Shown here piece by piece: positions 1 to 7,199 of a stretch of 12,568 nt of DNA. Below the pieces are notes generated by a model, which had not been told where the DNA came from, ran no database searches, and saw only the letters and a list, made by a program, of their open reading frames with translations. Numbering within the stretch: the stretch's first letter is position 1; each line of letters begins with the position of its first letter. The stretch lies in assembly GCA_022508635.1 (NCBI GenBank), contig JAFLUV010000058.1, forward strand, positions 1 through 12,568, given 5' to 3'. Source of the stretch: Prevotellaceae bacterium. Lineage in GTDB: Bacteria > Bacteroidota > Bacteroidia > Bacteroidales > Bacteroidaceae. The position numbers and the translations under genes are program-made.

Positions 1-76
1 CTAAAAGTAAAAGCACAAGAACGTCTTCAGACCATTGGCACCTACAAAGGTGAGTTACGTCGGTTCTGGGGGATAC

Positions 77-127
77 AAAAAAGGCCTGGAAATAACCTTC
101 CCGTTGTCCGGGAAGGTATTTCCAGGC
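77..127 (-). terminator. Intrinsic terminator downstream of atpB
   Basis: Arms 84-103 and 109-127 pair over about 19 bp with one bulged A and a 5-nt loop (104-108). Read on the minus strand, the hairpin is followed by C and six T (83-77), the usual form of a Rho-independent terminator. The opposite direction has only CTTT after the stem, so it is mainly a minus-strand signal. It begins 73 nt after the atpB stop and should end, or partly end, the atpE-DUF2764-atpA-atpB transcript. Confidence 0.88.
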
Positions 128-145
128 TTTGGCAAGTTGTCACTC

Positions 146-190
146 GCTGCCGCCAAGTCTCTTCAAGGCAGCCTGTGCCTCCCGGCACAG
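146..190 (-). other. Two small hairpins in the atpB 3' region
   Basis: Between the atpB stop and the terminator there are two adjacent inverted repeats. The first pairs 173-179 with 184-190 (CTGTGCC/GGCACAG, 7 bp, 4-nt loop). The second pairs 146-151 with 167-172 (GCTGCC/GGCAGC, 6 bp, 15-nt loop). Neither has a T-tract, so they are not terminators. They could stabilise the 3' end of the mRNA or mark a processing site. That role is inference, and the 6-bp stem could be chance. Confidence 0.4.
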
Positions 191-200
191 AGGGAGGAGG

Positions 201-1526
201 CTATTCCGTCCAATAGATGTCGGTGAACTCCTTCTTGATGTTCACCTCCTCAAGCTTGAAGTACTTGCGGAAGAGGCTCCACGTCACGTCAAGCATTTCC
301 TCGGTATTGAGGTTGACGTCAATGGCAAGGAGCTTGCTCGAATAGTCCTTGGCGAAGTCGAGGCAGCGGTTGTCATAGTCGGTGAGGTCGAAACCGTTCT
401 CCAGCTTTGTCTTGGCATTGGCCGCGTCGGCATAGAGACGGATAGCAGCGTTCATGACCTGGCTGTGATCCTTGCGCGTCTTCTTGCCGGCAACAAGCTG
501 CTTCAGGCGGGACAGCGAGCGGAAGGGGTCGACAATGACCTTGCCCACATCGCTGTCGCGACGCAGATAGAGCTGACCCTCGGTGATGTAACCCGTGTTG
601 TCGGGCACGGCATGCGTGATATCGCCGCCGGACAGCGTCGTCACCGCGATGATGGTGATGGAGCCGCCGCCCACGCTCTCGGGGAACTGCACGGCCTTCT
701 CGTAGATCTTCGCCAAGTCGGAATAGAGCGACCCGGGCATAGAGTCCTTCGAGGGAATCTGGTCCATACGGTTGCTCACGATGGAGAGAGAGTCGGCATA
801 GGATGTCATGTCAGTCAGGAGGACGAGCACCGTCTCGTGCTTCTCCACAGCGAAGTACTCGGCAGCCGTCAGCGCCATGTCAGGAATAAGGAGTCGCTCC
901 ACGGCAGGATCCTCGGTGGTATTGATGAAGGATATGATGCGATCCAGGGCACCGGCTCCGGCAAAGGTGTTGCGGAAGAAATAGTAGTCATCGTTGGTCA
1001 TACCCATACCGCCCAGGATGATCTTGTCGGCCTTGGCACGCATGGCAACGAGCGCCATCACCTCGTTGAAAGGCTGGTCAGGGTCGGCAAAGAAAGGAAT
1101 CTTCTGACCGGAGACAAGCGTATTGTTGAGGTCAATGCCGGCAATACCCGTTGCAATGAGCTCGCTGGGTTGCTTACGGCGAACAGGATTCACGGAAGGA
1201 CCGCCAATCTCCACCTCCGTGCCTTCCACTTCCGGCCCGCCGTCGATAGGCTGGCCATAGGCATTGAAGAAACGGCCTGCCAGCTGGTCGCTCACCTTAA
1301 GAGACGGACTCTTGCCCAGGAACACGACCTCCGCATTGGTGGGAATACCGCCGGTACCTTCAAAAACTTGCAACGTCACGTCGTCGCCCATTATCTTCAC
1401 CACCTGTGCCAGCTTGCCGTTGATGGTTGCCAGCTCATTATAGCCGACACCCTTCGCCTTCAGCGAGCAGGTAGCCTTCGTTATCTGACTTATCTGTGTG
1501 TATACTTTCTGAAATGCTGTTGCCAT
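201..1526 (-). CDS. atpB: V/A-type ATPase subunit B (non-catalytic)
   Basis: This 441-residue protein is the regulatory, non-catalytic nucleotide-binding-fold subunit that alternates with subunit A in the A3B3 head of the cytoplasmic V1 sector, coupling ATP hydrolysis or synthesis to ion transport. The start MATAFQKVYTQISQITKATC and the beta-barrel (about 1-75) match family layout. A GGP/NP hinge lies at 108-113. The P-loop position is degenerate (about 143-156, FFADPDQPFNEV), as expected for B. The conserved LLTDMTSYADSL lies at 236-247, and SGGDITHAVPDNTGYITEG at 299-317, with HAVPD where I recall HPxPD in canonical B. Length is slightly short for the family (about 455-470 usual). The ATG lies 6 nt after the atpA stop, so translation is probably coupled. 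No D, I or K gene is seen downstream in the window. The symbol follows V-type naming (ntpB in other systems). Confidence 0.97.
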   Translation of the reverse strand: MATAFQKVYTQISQITKATCSLKAKGVGYNELATINGKLAQVVKIMGDDVTLQVFEGTGGIPTNAEVVFLGKSPSLKVSDQLAGRFFNAYGQPIDGGPEVEGTEVEIGGPSVNPVRRKQPSELIATGIAGIDLNNTLVSGQKIPFFADPDQPFNEVMALVAMRAKADKIILGGMGMTNDDYYFFRNTFAGAGALDRIISFINTTEDPAVERLLIPDMALTAAEYFAVEKHETVLVLLTDMTSYADSLSIVSNRMDQIPSKDSMPGSLYSDLAKIYEKAVQFPESVGGGSITIIAVTTLSGGDITHAVPDNTGYITEGQLYLRRDSDVGKVIVDPFRSLSRLKQLVAGKKTRKDHSQVMNAAIRLYADAANAKTKLENGFDLTDYDNRCLDFAKDYSSKLLAIDVNLNTEEMLDVTWSLFRKYFKLEEVNIKKEFTDIYWTE

Positions 1527-1532
1527 AGTGTT

Positions 1533-3278
1533 TTATGAATTAAGCAAGTTCTCGATTTGCTTGATATAGTCGTAGTACTGCTCGCTCTTGTAGACGGAGT
1601 AGTTCATCTGCTTGCAGAGGTTGATAAGCTTCTTGAAATAGTCAATGACCTGGAGGAAGGTATCGAACTTATAGTCTTCCTTCTCGCAAATCCTCGTAAC
1701 AAGGTTGAGTATCTCCTCCTGACGTTCGAGAGGAGTCACGGCATCCACCTCATCAAAGGCATCCTGCTGCAGGATGACATAGTCAATGACCTCAGACTTC
1801 CAGAAGGTGATATGGTACTCAACGGGTACGCCGTCGTCGCCCAGAATGTTAATCTGCTCGGCAATCTCCTTACCGCGCTGCATGCGCGTCTTCAGATCCA
1901 GTACCTTCGGAATCCACTCCTCGTTGATATGTTCCTTGATGTATTCTGCAAACTCCGGATACTCAATGTACTTGGAATAAGAGTCGATGGGGTTGACAGC
2001 CGGATAGCGCTTCTTGTCGGCACGGTCTTGCTCAAGGGCATAGAAACAACGCGCCACCTTCTTGGTATTTTCCGTGACGGGTTCCTTCAGGTTACCACCG
2101 GCAGGTGACACAGTACCGAGGAAGGTGACAGAGCCCACCTCGCCATTGTTCAGGTAAACATAGCCTGCACGTCCGTAGAAATTACTGATGAGAGCACCAA
2201 GATCCATAGGGAAGGCATCGGGGCCGGGCAGCTCCTCCATACGGTTCGACATCTCACGCAGAGCCTGTGCCCAGCGAGACGTGGAGTCTGCCATCAGCAG
2301 GACGCGCAAGCCCATCGAGCGATAGTACTCTGCCATCGTCATGGCCGTATAGACGGAAGCCTCACGGGCAGCGACAGGCATGTTGGAAGTGTTGGCAATG
2401 ATGATGGTACGCTCCATCAGCTTGCGGCCTGTATGCGGGTCGACCAATTCGGGAAACTCGGTAAAAATCTCCACCACCTCGTTGGCACGCTCACCACAGG
2501 CAGCGATAATTACGATGTCGGCCTCTGCCTGCTTCGAAATAGCATGCTGCAACACAGTCTTGCCCGTGCCGAAGGGACCGGGGATAAAGCCCGTACCACC
2601 CTCAACGATAGGATTGAAGGTGTCGATGGTGCGGACACCTGTCTCAAGCAGCTTGAACGGACGGGGCTTCTCGCGATAATTCGTCATGGCAAACTTCACA
2701 GGCCAATGCTGCACCATGTCAACGCTGATGTCGTTGCCCTGCTCATCGGTCAAGACAGCAATGGTGTCATGTATCTTGTACTGGCCTTTCTGCACGATGC
2801 TCTTCACGGTAGCCGTACCCTCCATCTGGAAGGGAGCCATAATCTTCAAGGGCTGATGGTTCTCCTCCACCTTGCCAAGCCAGTCACTGGCCTGCACCTT
2901 GTCGCCGACCTTGGCAAGAGGTTCGAAGTCCCAGAGGCGGTCACCGTCGAGAGCCTCCGTGTACTGACCACGCTTGAGGAAGACACCATCCATCTTGTCG
3001 AGGTCATTTTGCAGGCCGTCATAGTTGTGGCTGAGCATACCCGGACCGAGCTGTATCTCGAGCATGTGCCCCGTAAATTCTGCCTCGGCACCTACCTTCA
3101 GGCCACGCGTGCTTTCAAAGACCTGCACATATACGTCTTGGCCGACCACCTTGATGACCTCAGCCATCAGTCGGTCGCCACCAGTGGTGATGTAGCATAT
3201 CTCGCCTTGGAGCACGGGACCGTCCACACGGAGCGTGACCATGTTGGCAACTACGCCACTAACAATTCCTTTTGTCAT
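1533..3278 (-). CDS. atpA: V/A-type ATPase subunit A (catalytic)
   Basis: This 581-residue protein is the catalytic ATP-binding subunit of the V1 head and has the normal family length. It starts with the A-type signature TKGIVSGVVANMVTLR, followed by a beta-barrel (about 1-70) and the A-specific bulge or non-homologous insert (about 110-185). The Walker A motif GPFGTGKT is at 234-241, with Lys240 and Thr241 contacting phosphate. CGERANEV at 261-268 carries the expected catalytic Glu263. The Walker B strand VLLMADSTSRWAQALRE runs 326-342, followed by the C-terminal helical domain (about 430-581). All key catalytic residues appear intact, so the enzyme should be active. The segment PGPDAFPMDL (351-360) differs from the PGxEGYPxYL of well-studied V/A enzymes and probably marks the Bacteroidetes-type branch. 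It lies 21 nt after the DUF2764 gene and 6 nt before atpB. Proton or sodium specificity cannot be judged without subunit K. Confidence 0.98.
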   Translation of the reverse strand: MTKGIVSGVVANMVTLRVDGPVLQGEICYITTGGDRLMAEVIKVVGQDVYVQVFESTRGLKVGAEAEFTGHMLEIQLGPGMLSHNYDGLQNDLDKMDGVFLKRGQYTEALDGDRLWDFEPLAKVGDKVQASDWLGKVEENHQPLKIMAPFQMEGTATVKSIVQKGQYKIHDTIAVLTDEQGNDISVDMVQHWPVKFAMTNYREKPRPFKLLETGVRTIDTFNPIVEGGTGFIPGPFGTGKTVLQHAISKQAEADIVIIAACGERANEVVEIFTEFPELVDPHTGRKLMERTIIIANTSNMPVAAREASVYTAMTMAEYYRSMGLRVLLMADSTSRWAQALREMSNRMEELPGPDAFPMDLGALISNFYGRAGYVYLNNGEVGSVTFLGTVSPAGGNLKEPVTENTKKVARCFYALEQDRADKKRYPAVNPIDSYSKYIEYPEFAEYIKEHINEEWIPKVLDLKTRMQRGKEIAEQINILGDDGVPVEYHITFWKSEVIDYVILQQDAFDEVDAVTPLERQEEILNLVTRICEKEDYKFDTFLQVIDYFKKLINLCKQMNYSVYKSEQYYDYIKQIENLLNS

Positions 3279-3299
3279 CTTATCTTGTAGTATTTATAT

Positions 3300-4157
3300 T
3301 TATCTTTGAATAGAAGGAACGACGAATTCCTCAGGAACTTGTGCTTCGCCCCGCAATTCGTCGATAATTTTCCGGAAAGTCTCCTTACCCTGTTCCACAT
3401 CAAGCTTTGCCCAACGCTGCTGCATCTCAAGCTTGCAGAGATATGCAAAGACGGCCTCCATGCTAAAAGGCTCGAAGAAGGTTCGCTCGTCGAGCCACCT
3501 CCACTTGAAGGCATCTATCATCTTCTCCTTACGAACGGGATCCTCTTCCTCGACAATCTTCATAAGCTGCGGGATGTAGTCAAGCTCAGTGCCAAGGTTG
3601 AAGTCCTTTGTCTTGTTCTCACGTATTATCTCCTGCACTTCGCCTTCACCCTTGATAAAATCACCCACGCTCCATCCCTGGGCACGAGCAAGCATGGCAG
3701 TGAGGATGTTAGTAATGTCGAGGTTGAGTTTATACCAGCGGCGCATCATACGGTTGGGACAAGTACGGATGGCATAATCCAGGAACTGATAAGCCATTTC
3801 GTCCTCAGGGAAGTAGCCTTCCTTATCCTTATTGAACGCATACTCACGAGCGAAGATGCTCATGAAAGCCGGATAACGGTGCACGTTAAAGTTAAGCTCC
3901 GTGGCGCTGGTGATGAGATCACGCAACTGGTCAAGAGAGAAATTGCCCCATTGGTCAATGTCGGCCTCGGGGTTCTTCAGGAGCTTGACCAAGTTGATGC
4001 AATCGAAATGCAGGAAGAAGTAGAAGAGCAACTTCCTGTCATAGAATGTGAGCTGCTCCTCGCATTGCTCGCGCATGTTTTCAAGATCCAGCCCCGGATT
4101 TGCGTCCTGCAAGTCAATATCCGGCAAGCCGGCTATCATGCAATAGTAGTTGGCCAT
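3300..4157 (-). CDS. DUF2764-type V-ATPase operon protein
   Basis: I recognise this 285-residue protein by position and style as the DUF2764-type protein encoded between E and A in Bacteroidetes (and similar) V-ATPase operons; its function is not established. It has no signal peptide and no transmembrane segment, so it is cytoplasmic, and it is predicted mostly helical with many aromatic residues. The N-terminus MANYYCMIAGLPDIDL is a likely family hallmark. Two stretches recall V/A-ATPase subunit C/d: WYKLNLDITNILTAMLARAQ (141-160, compare the DLLNIKTLLRAK pattern) and FEPFSMEAVFAYLCKLE (228-244, compare PEPLIAYLLAKE). Subunit C normally lies between E and A and seats the rotor shaft on the K ring. 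I infer a divergent C equivalent, with moderate confidence. It lies 22 nt after atpE and 21 nt before atpA, in the same transcript. Confidence 0.88.
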   Translation of the reverse strand: MANYYCMIAGLPDIDLQDANPGLDLENMREQCEEQLTFYDRKLLFYFFLHFDCINLVKLLKNPEADIDQWGNFSLDQLRDLITSATELNFNVHRYPAFMSIFAREYAFNKDKEGYFPEDEMAYQFLDYAIRTCPNRMMRRWYKLNLDITNILTAMLARAQGWSVGDFIKGEGEVQEIIRENKTKDFNLGTELDYIPQLMKIVEEEDPVRKEKMIDAFKWRWLDERTFFEPFSMEAVFAYLCKLEMQQRWAKLDVEQGKETFRKIIDELRGEAQVPEEFVVPSIQR

Positions 4158-4179
4158 GTTTATTCCTTAGAAGAGAGTC

Positions 4180-4767
4180 TTAGAAAAGCATCTCCACGAG
4201 CTGCGGGCGCAGGAAGTTCTTGAAATAGGTCTCGAATTCCTCCTTGCCGAAATTCACCTTGTAGCTACCGTCAGCAGGTGCGATGGTAAGCAGAGTATCT
4301 TTCCCATTGACCTTGTTGATAGTGACACCCTTGTCAAGCAATGCCTTTGCCTTGGCTGCAAAATAAGACTTGAGGTTATCGGCCTCGCTACTGGAAATGA
4401 CGACAGGCTCGTCAGCACTCCACTTCTCTGCCATTGCCACAGCAAACTGTCCCAGGAAGTCAGGGTTTGCTGCCAAGCCGGCAACTGCCTCCTTGACCAC
4501 GCCGTCAGTCAGCACATTTGCTATCTCACTCTTAAGGGCGCTCATAGCCTGGCCTGCATACATCTTCAGTTCGCTGCGAGTATTTGCAGCTGTCTCGCCT
4601 GCCTTCTTCTGAGCCTGGGCAATGATCTCCTGCCCCTGTTGGCGGGCATCTTGCAAAATCTGGTCTGCCTGCTGACGGGCTTCGCCGACAATACGGTCAG
4701 CCTCAGCCTGGCCTTTCTCTACACCTTCACGCAGTAACTTTTCGGTGAGTTCTTGTATTTTTTCCAT
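4180..4767 (-). CDS. atpE: V/A-type ATPase subunit E (peripheral stalk)
   Basis: This 195-residue protein is the peripheral-stalk subunit E, which holds the A3B3 head stationary against rotor torque. Residues 1 to about 85 form a charged, Ala/Gln-rich coiled coil with heptad-like spacing (AEADRIVGEARQQADQIL, 21-38). The C-terminal globular domain (about 95-195) carries the hydrophobic end NFLRPQLVEMLF that in the family packs against the head. Length is normal. The usual coiled-coil partner (G/H) is not visible in this window. This is the first gene of the operon: a promoter-like element lies about 33 nt upstream, and the ATG has AAGGA directly abutting it, too close to act as a normal Shine-Dalgarno. 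Use of atpE here means V-type subunit E, not the F-type c subunit. Confidence 0.93.
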   Translation of the reverse strand: MEKIQELTEKLLREGVEKGQAEADRIVGEARQQADQILQDARQQGQEIIAQAQKKAGETAANTRSELKMYAGQAMSALKSEIANVLTDGVVKEAVAGLAANPDFLGQFAVAMAEKWSADEPVVISSSEADNLKSYFAAKAKALLDKGVTINKVNGKDTLLTIAPADGSYKVNFGKEEFETYFKNFLRPQLVEMLF

Positions 4768-4799
4768 TCCTTATATATGTATTTCTCGTTATTTTGGCA

Positions 4800-4830
4800 C
4801 GAAATTACAAAATCCCCTTGGAATTTCAAT
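4800..4830 (-). promoter_or_regulatory. Predicted promoter of the V-ATPase operon
   Basis: On the minus strand, TAATTTCG (4807-4800) matches the Bacteroidetes -7 consensus TAnnTTTG in seven of eight positions. ATTG (4830-4827) matches the -33 TTTG in three of four. The spacer is 19 nt, within the known 19-21 nt range. It would start transcription near 4796 and give a leader of about 29 nt before atpE. It sits immediately after the terminator of the preceding gene, which supports an independent operon start. Confidence 0.6.
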
Positions 4831-4839
4831 GTTTCAAAC

Positions 4840-4883
4840 AAAAAAAAATGCCCTATCTGTCATTATCTGAACAGAAAGGGCAT
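4840..4883 (-). terminator. Intrinsic terminator after the FAS1 lipoprotein gene
   Basis: Arms 4848-4860 and 4871-4883 pair over 13 positions with a single A-A mismatch and a 10-nt loop. On the minus strand the stem runs into nine T (4848-4840). This is a textbook Rho-independent terminator 46 nt after the stop of the upstream gene, and it separates that gene from the ATPase operon. Confidence 0.92.
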
Positions 4884-4929
4884 AAAGAGAAACCTTTTGC
4901 GGCCAATATCCACACCTGAAAAGGCTAAC

Positions 4930-7086
4930 TTACCAGATATCTTCAGGCCTCTCGGGGCTGTCGTAGATTTCCTTCGGACAATACTCGAAATAGTCCAGAT
5001 AGAGTTCCGGACGAGTCAGGTCTGGCTGGACGGACTTGAAGCGCACATAATAGGTCTGATTCGGGTCAAGCGTCTGACGCACGATGATGTGGCGGCTGCA
5101 ATTGTTCTTGGAACGGGCAGTATTGCTGTTCAGCTCCGTCTCATGCTTTGTTGCCTTCATCAAGCCATGGTTCCGCAGTTTGTGGTCGATGTCGATGATT
5201 TCATCATCTTCCTTGCCCGTATCCTGCAAGTCTGACCATGTTGCACCCTCGCCGAAGAACATTTCTACATTCCATGTCATATTGATAGGAATTCCTGCTA
5301 CAGGCAGTCTGTCGGGATCTGTGCCAAAATACACCTGCACAATACCTCGAGCCGCAGTAGCAAGCAGTTTGTAGCGAAACTCATAAGTATTCCGAACAGG
5401 AACGGGAGGAAGCCGGAACATGATATCGAAATGACCGAAAGCCTTGTCCTCATCCTGACAGTAGTTGGCCCATGCTGCCCTGTATCCATTATAGTGGATG
5501 AAGTGCGTCTCGTCGTTCAAGATAAACATGTTGTCAAAGTACTGATATCTGTTGTACAGGGAGACAAAGACATGCTGCCACCTGCCCTGCGAACTGTCGG
5601 CACGACGGATGCCGTTCGTTATGGCCTCCGGGAACATTGAGAAAAGGTCGAAGCGGATACGCTCCTTACCCATATTCTCGCGTGTAACGTCATTATATCC
5701 CAGCGGACTGGAAATAGGATAGATGCAGGCATTGACGATGTCTGTCAACACCGTTTTTTCGCTGTTTGTCTCAATCAGCACGCCGCGCTTATCAGGAGCA
5801 CAATATCCTTCGTGACCATCATCACCGATGCCGTTGTTCCTTTCAGGGAAACTGTTCAGATAGATGCCGTTACTCTCAGCACTCTCATATATCTTCAGCA
5901 GACGTCCGCCGCCATAGACGGGATACCACTCCATGACGGGAAGCGTATACCTGCTGGGTGAGCTGATGGAATAGCCTAACTCGTTGCAGTGGTAAACAAG
6001 CTTGTTGGCAGCAATTTTCATGGGCAGGATGTGATATACTACCCACTGGTGCAACATGTTCTTAGGGGAACGATAGTCTGTGTTGTCCATGTATCCGCCA
6101 TCGCTGAGATACATCCGGTTCGTGACAATCCAAGCCTGCAACTTCTCGACAGCATCGGCTGCCTTGGGGTCAATACCCTGCGACTGCCAAAAATCATCGG
6201 TCTCACAGAAAAGCGTGAAGCCGTACTTGCGATGCTCCGGGGCATAGGCATGTGGATCGCCTGCGATGCTCGTCATGTCATTGCCGCTCTTGTCCATATA
6301 GTTCTTCATGTCGAGTTCTTCGCCTGCCTGCTGATACAAATTCTCGTATGCCTCGTCGCGTATCTTGCTCAGCGTATCGAGCAGGCCGCAGGCTTGCAGT
6401 GCCTTAGCAAACATCAGATAGCCTTCGCGCTGCTCGTCAAGAATGTTCTGAATATAGCGGGCACAAGACTCATCCTTAGGCGCAATGACCTTGTGAGTCT
6501 GATGCAGGACACCGTTGGTAAGGGGGATGTCACAATTGACAGGATCTATCGCGCAATCCTTATCAATATAGATAGTATCATTCTTAGACTGACTCGCAGT
6601 CAGCTTATGGTCATATATATTGGGCAGAGGGAACTCTGCATTGTTATTTCCGCTTCCAAACGCAGTAATCAGAGCCGTCGTGTAACGTTCCGACTCCATG
6701 TCACCGCCATCAATAACAGTGTTGAGCACGACAACCTTACGAACAGAGTCGAGCTTTCTGTCATCGGTAAAAGCGTCCCACGAGGGTTCGCTAATCAGGC
6801 CCTCTTCAACCAAATCCTGCAAGTATGCATTAATGGCATCATTCGTAAGGGCAAAACAAGTGTAGTTTCCGCGTGCCGTAAGAAGCTGGTAGACCGAAGA
6901 TGCACTTCTTCCGCTTACGGGCACTTGTTTGGTAAGTTCCACATACTGCGAATAGTCTCCATGTGCGTCAAGATAGCCGGCAACTGTATATTCCGTAAAG
7001 ACATAACGTGCGGAAGTGTCAATGTCCTCCGTGCAGGAACACAAGAAAAAGAATAACGTAGTGAGTGAAAGAATTAACTTCCTCAT
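4930..7086 (-). CDS. FAS1 (fasciclin) domain lipoprotein
   Basis: This is a 718-residue predicted lipoprotein. Residues 1-17 are a signal peptide (MRK, hydrophobic core) with lipobox L15-C16-S17-C18; Cys18 would be lipidated. The next residues, TED, are acidic and resemble the Bacteroidetes lipoprotein export signal, suggesting surface display. A FAS1 domain spans about 31-204, with the H1-like motif YTCFALTNDAINAY (75-88) and H2-like LTNGVLHQTHKVIAP (189-203). A second, degenerate FAS1-like domain follows (about 210-455), with YGFTLFCETDDFW (288-300) in the H1 place and NMLHQWVVYHILP (343-355). The C-terminal part (about 560-705) is beta-rich and unassigned; the whole resembles multi-domain FAS1 lipoproteins of gut Bacteroidetes that often accompany SusC/SusD genes, not seen here. 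FAS1 domains mediate adhesion or carbohydrate contacts; the ligand is unknown. No good promoter lies in the 113-nt gap upstream, so it may depend on readthrough from the large dockerin gene. Confidence 0.9.
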   Translation of the reverse strand: MRKLILSLTTLFFFLCSCTEDIDTSARYVFTEYTVAGYLDAHGDYSQYVELTKQVPVSGRSASSVYQLLTARGNYTCFALTNDAINAYLQDLVEEGLISEPSWDAFTDDRKLDSVRKVVVLNTVIDGGDMESERYTTALITAFGSGNNNAEFPLPNIYDHKLTASQSKNDTIYIDKDCAIDPVNCDIPLTNGVLHQTHKVIAPKDESCARYIQNILDEQREGYLMFAKALQACGLLDTLSKIRDEAYENLYQQAGEELDMKNYMDKSGNDMTSIAGDPHAYAPEHRKYGFTLFCETDDFWQSQGIDPKAADAVEKLQAWIVTNRMYLSDGGYMDNTDYRSPKNMLHQWVVYHILPMKIAANKLVYHCNELGYSISSPSRYTLPVMEWYPVYGGGRLLKIYESAESNGIYLNSFPERNNGIGDDGHEGYCAPDKRGVLIETNSEKTVLTDIVNACIYPISSPLGYNDVTRENMGKERIRFDLFSMFPEAITNGIRRADSSQGRWQHVFVSLYNRYQYFDNMFILNDETHFIHYNGYRAAWANYCQDEDKAFGHFDIMFRLPPVPVRNTYEFRYKLLATAARGIVQVYFGTDPDRLPVAGIPINMTWNVEMFFGEGATWSDLQDTGKEDDEIIDIDHKLRNHGLMKATKHETELNSNTARSKNNCSRHIIVRQTLDPNQTYYVRFKSVQPDLTRPELYLDYFEYCPKEIYDSPERPEDIW

Positions 7087-7131
7087 TGTCGTAAATAAAT
7101 TGTTTGTTTTCGCTTTTTACCTTTGCTCGCT

Positions 7132-7182
7132 AAAAAAAGAAGAGTATTCTCTTGGTCAGGCTTTGTGCCTGACCAAGAGAAT
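7132..7182 (-). terminator. Hairpin with displaced T-tract between the dockerin and FAS1 genes
   Basis: Arms 7146-7161 and 7167-7182 are perfectly complementary over 16 bp with a 5-nt loop (7162-7166). On the minus strand, seven T follow (7138-7132), but seven other bases (7145-7139) separate stem and T-tract. That spacing is poor for an intrinsic terminator, so I expect partial termination or an mRNA-stabilising 3' hairpin with readthrough into the FAS1 gene. It begins 18 nt after the dockerin gene stop. Confidence 0.7.
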
Positions 7183-7199
7183 TAAGAGAGTTTCAGAGT

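Noticed and set aside
1..206. Plus-strand frame open from the window edge, and a start for atpD on the minus strand
   Set aside because: The open plus frame runs through the terminator and into atpB, so it is unlikely to be a gene. The only minus-strand ATG in 1-76 is followed at once by a stop (ATG GTC TGA), so atpD does not begin here.
129..1538. Long plus-strand open frame (469 codons) opposite atpB
   Set aside because: It mirrors atpB codon by codon, lacks a family-like sequence, and atpB is unmistakable. Such antisense frames arise from codon bias in the real gene.
3301..3308. TATCTTTG on the plus strand, a perfect -7 box match
   Set aside because: It overlaps the stop of the DUF2764 gene in antisense, the nearest upstream TTTG is 26 nt away rather than 19-21, and no plus-strand gene follows.
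5989..7056. Plus-strand open frame opposite the FAS1 lipoprotein gene
   Set aside because: Antisense shadow: the minus-strand protein has a signal peptide, lipobox and FAS1 motifs, while this frame has none.
7146..7182. Perfect inverted repeat as a mobile-element end or recombinase site
   Set aside because: The 5-nt loop, single occurrence, position right after a stop codon and following T-tract fit a transcript-end hairpin. No transposase or recombinase is near.
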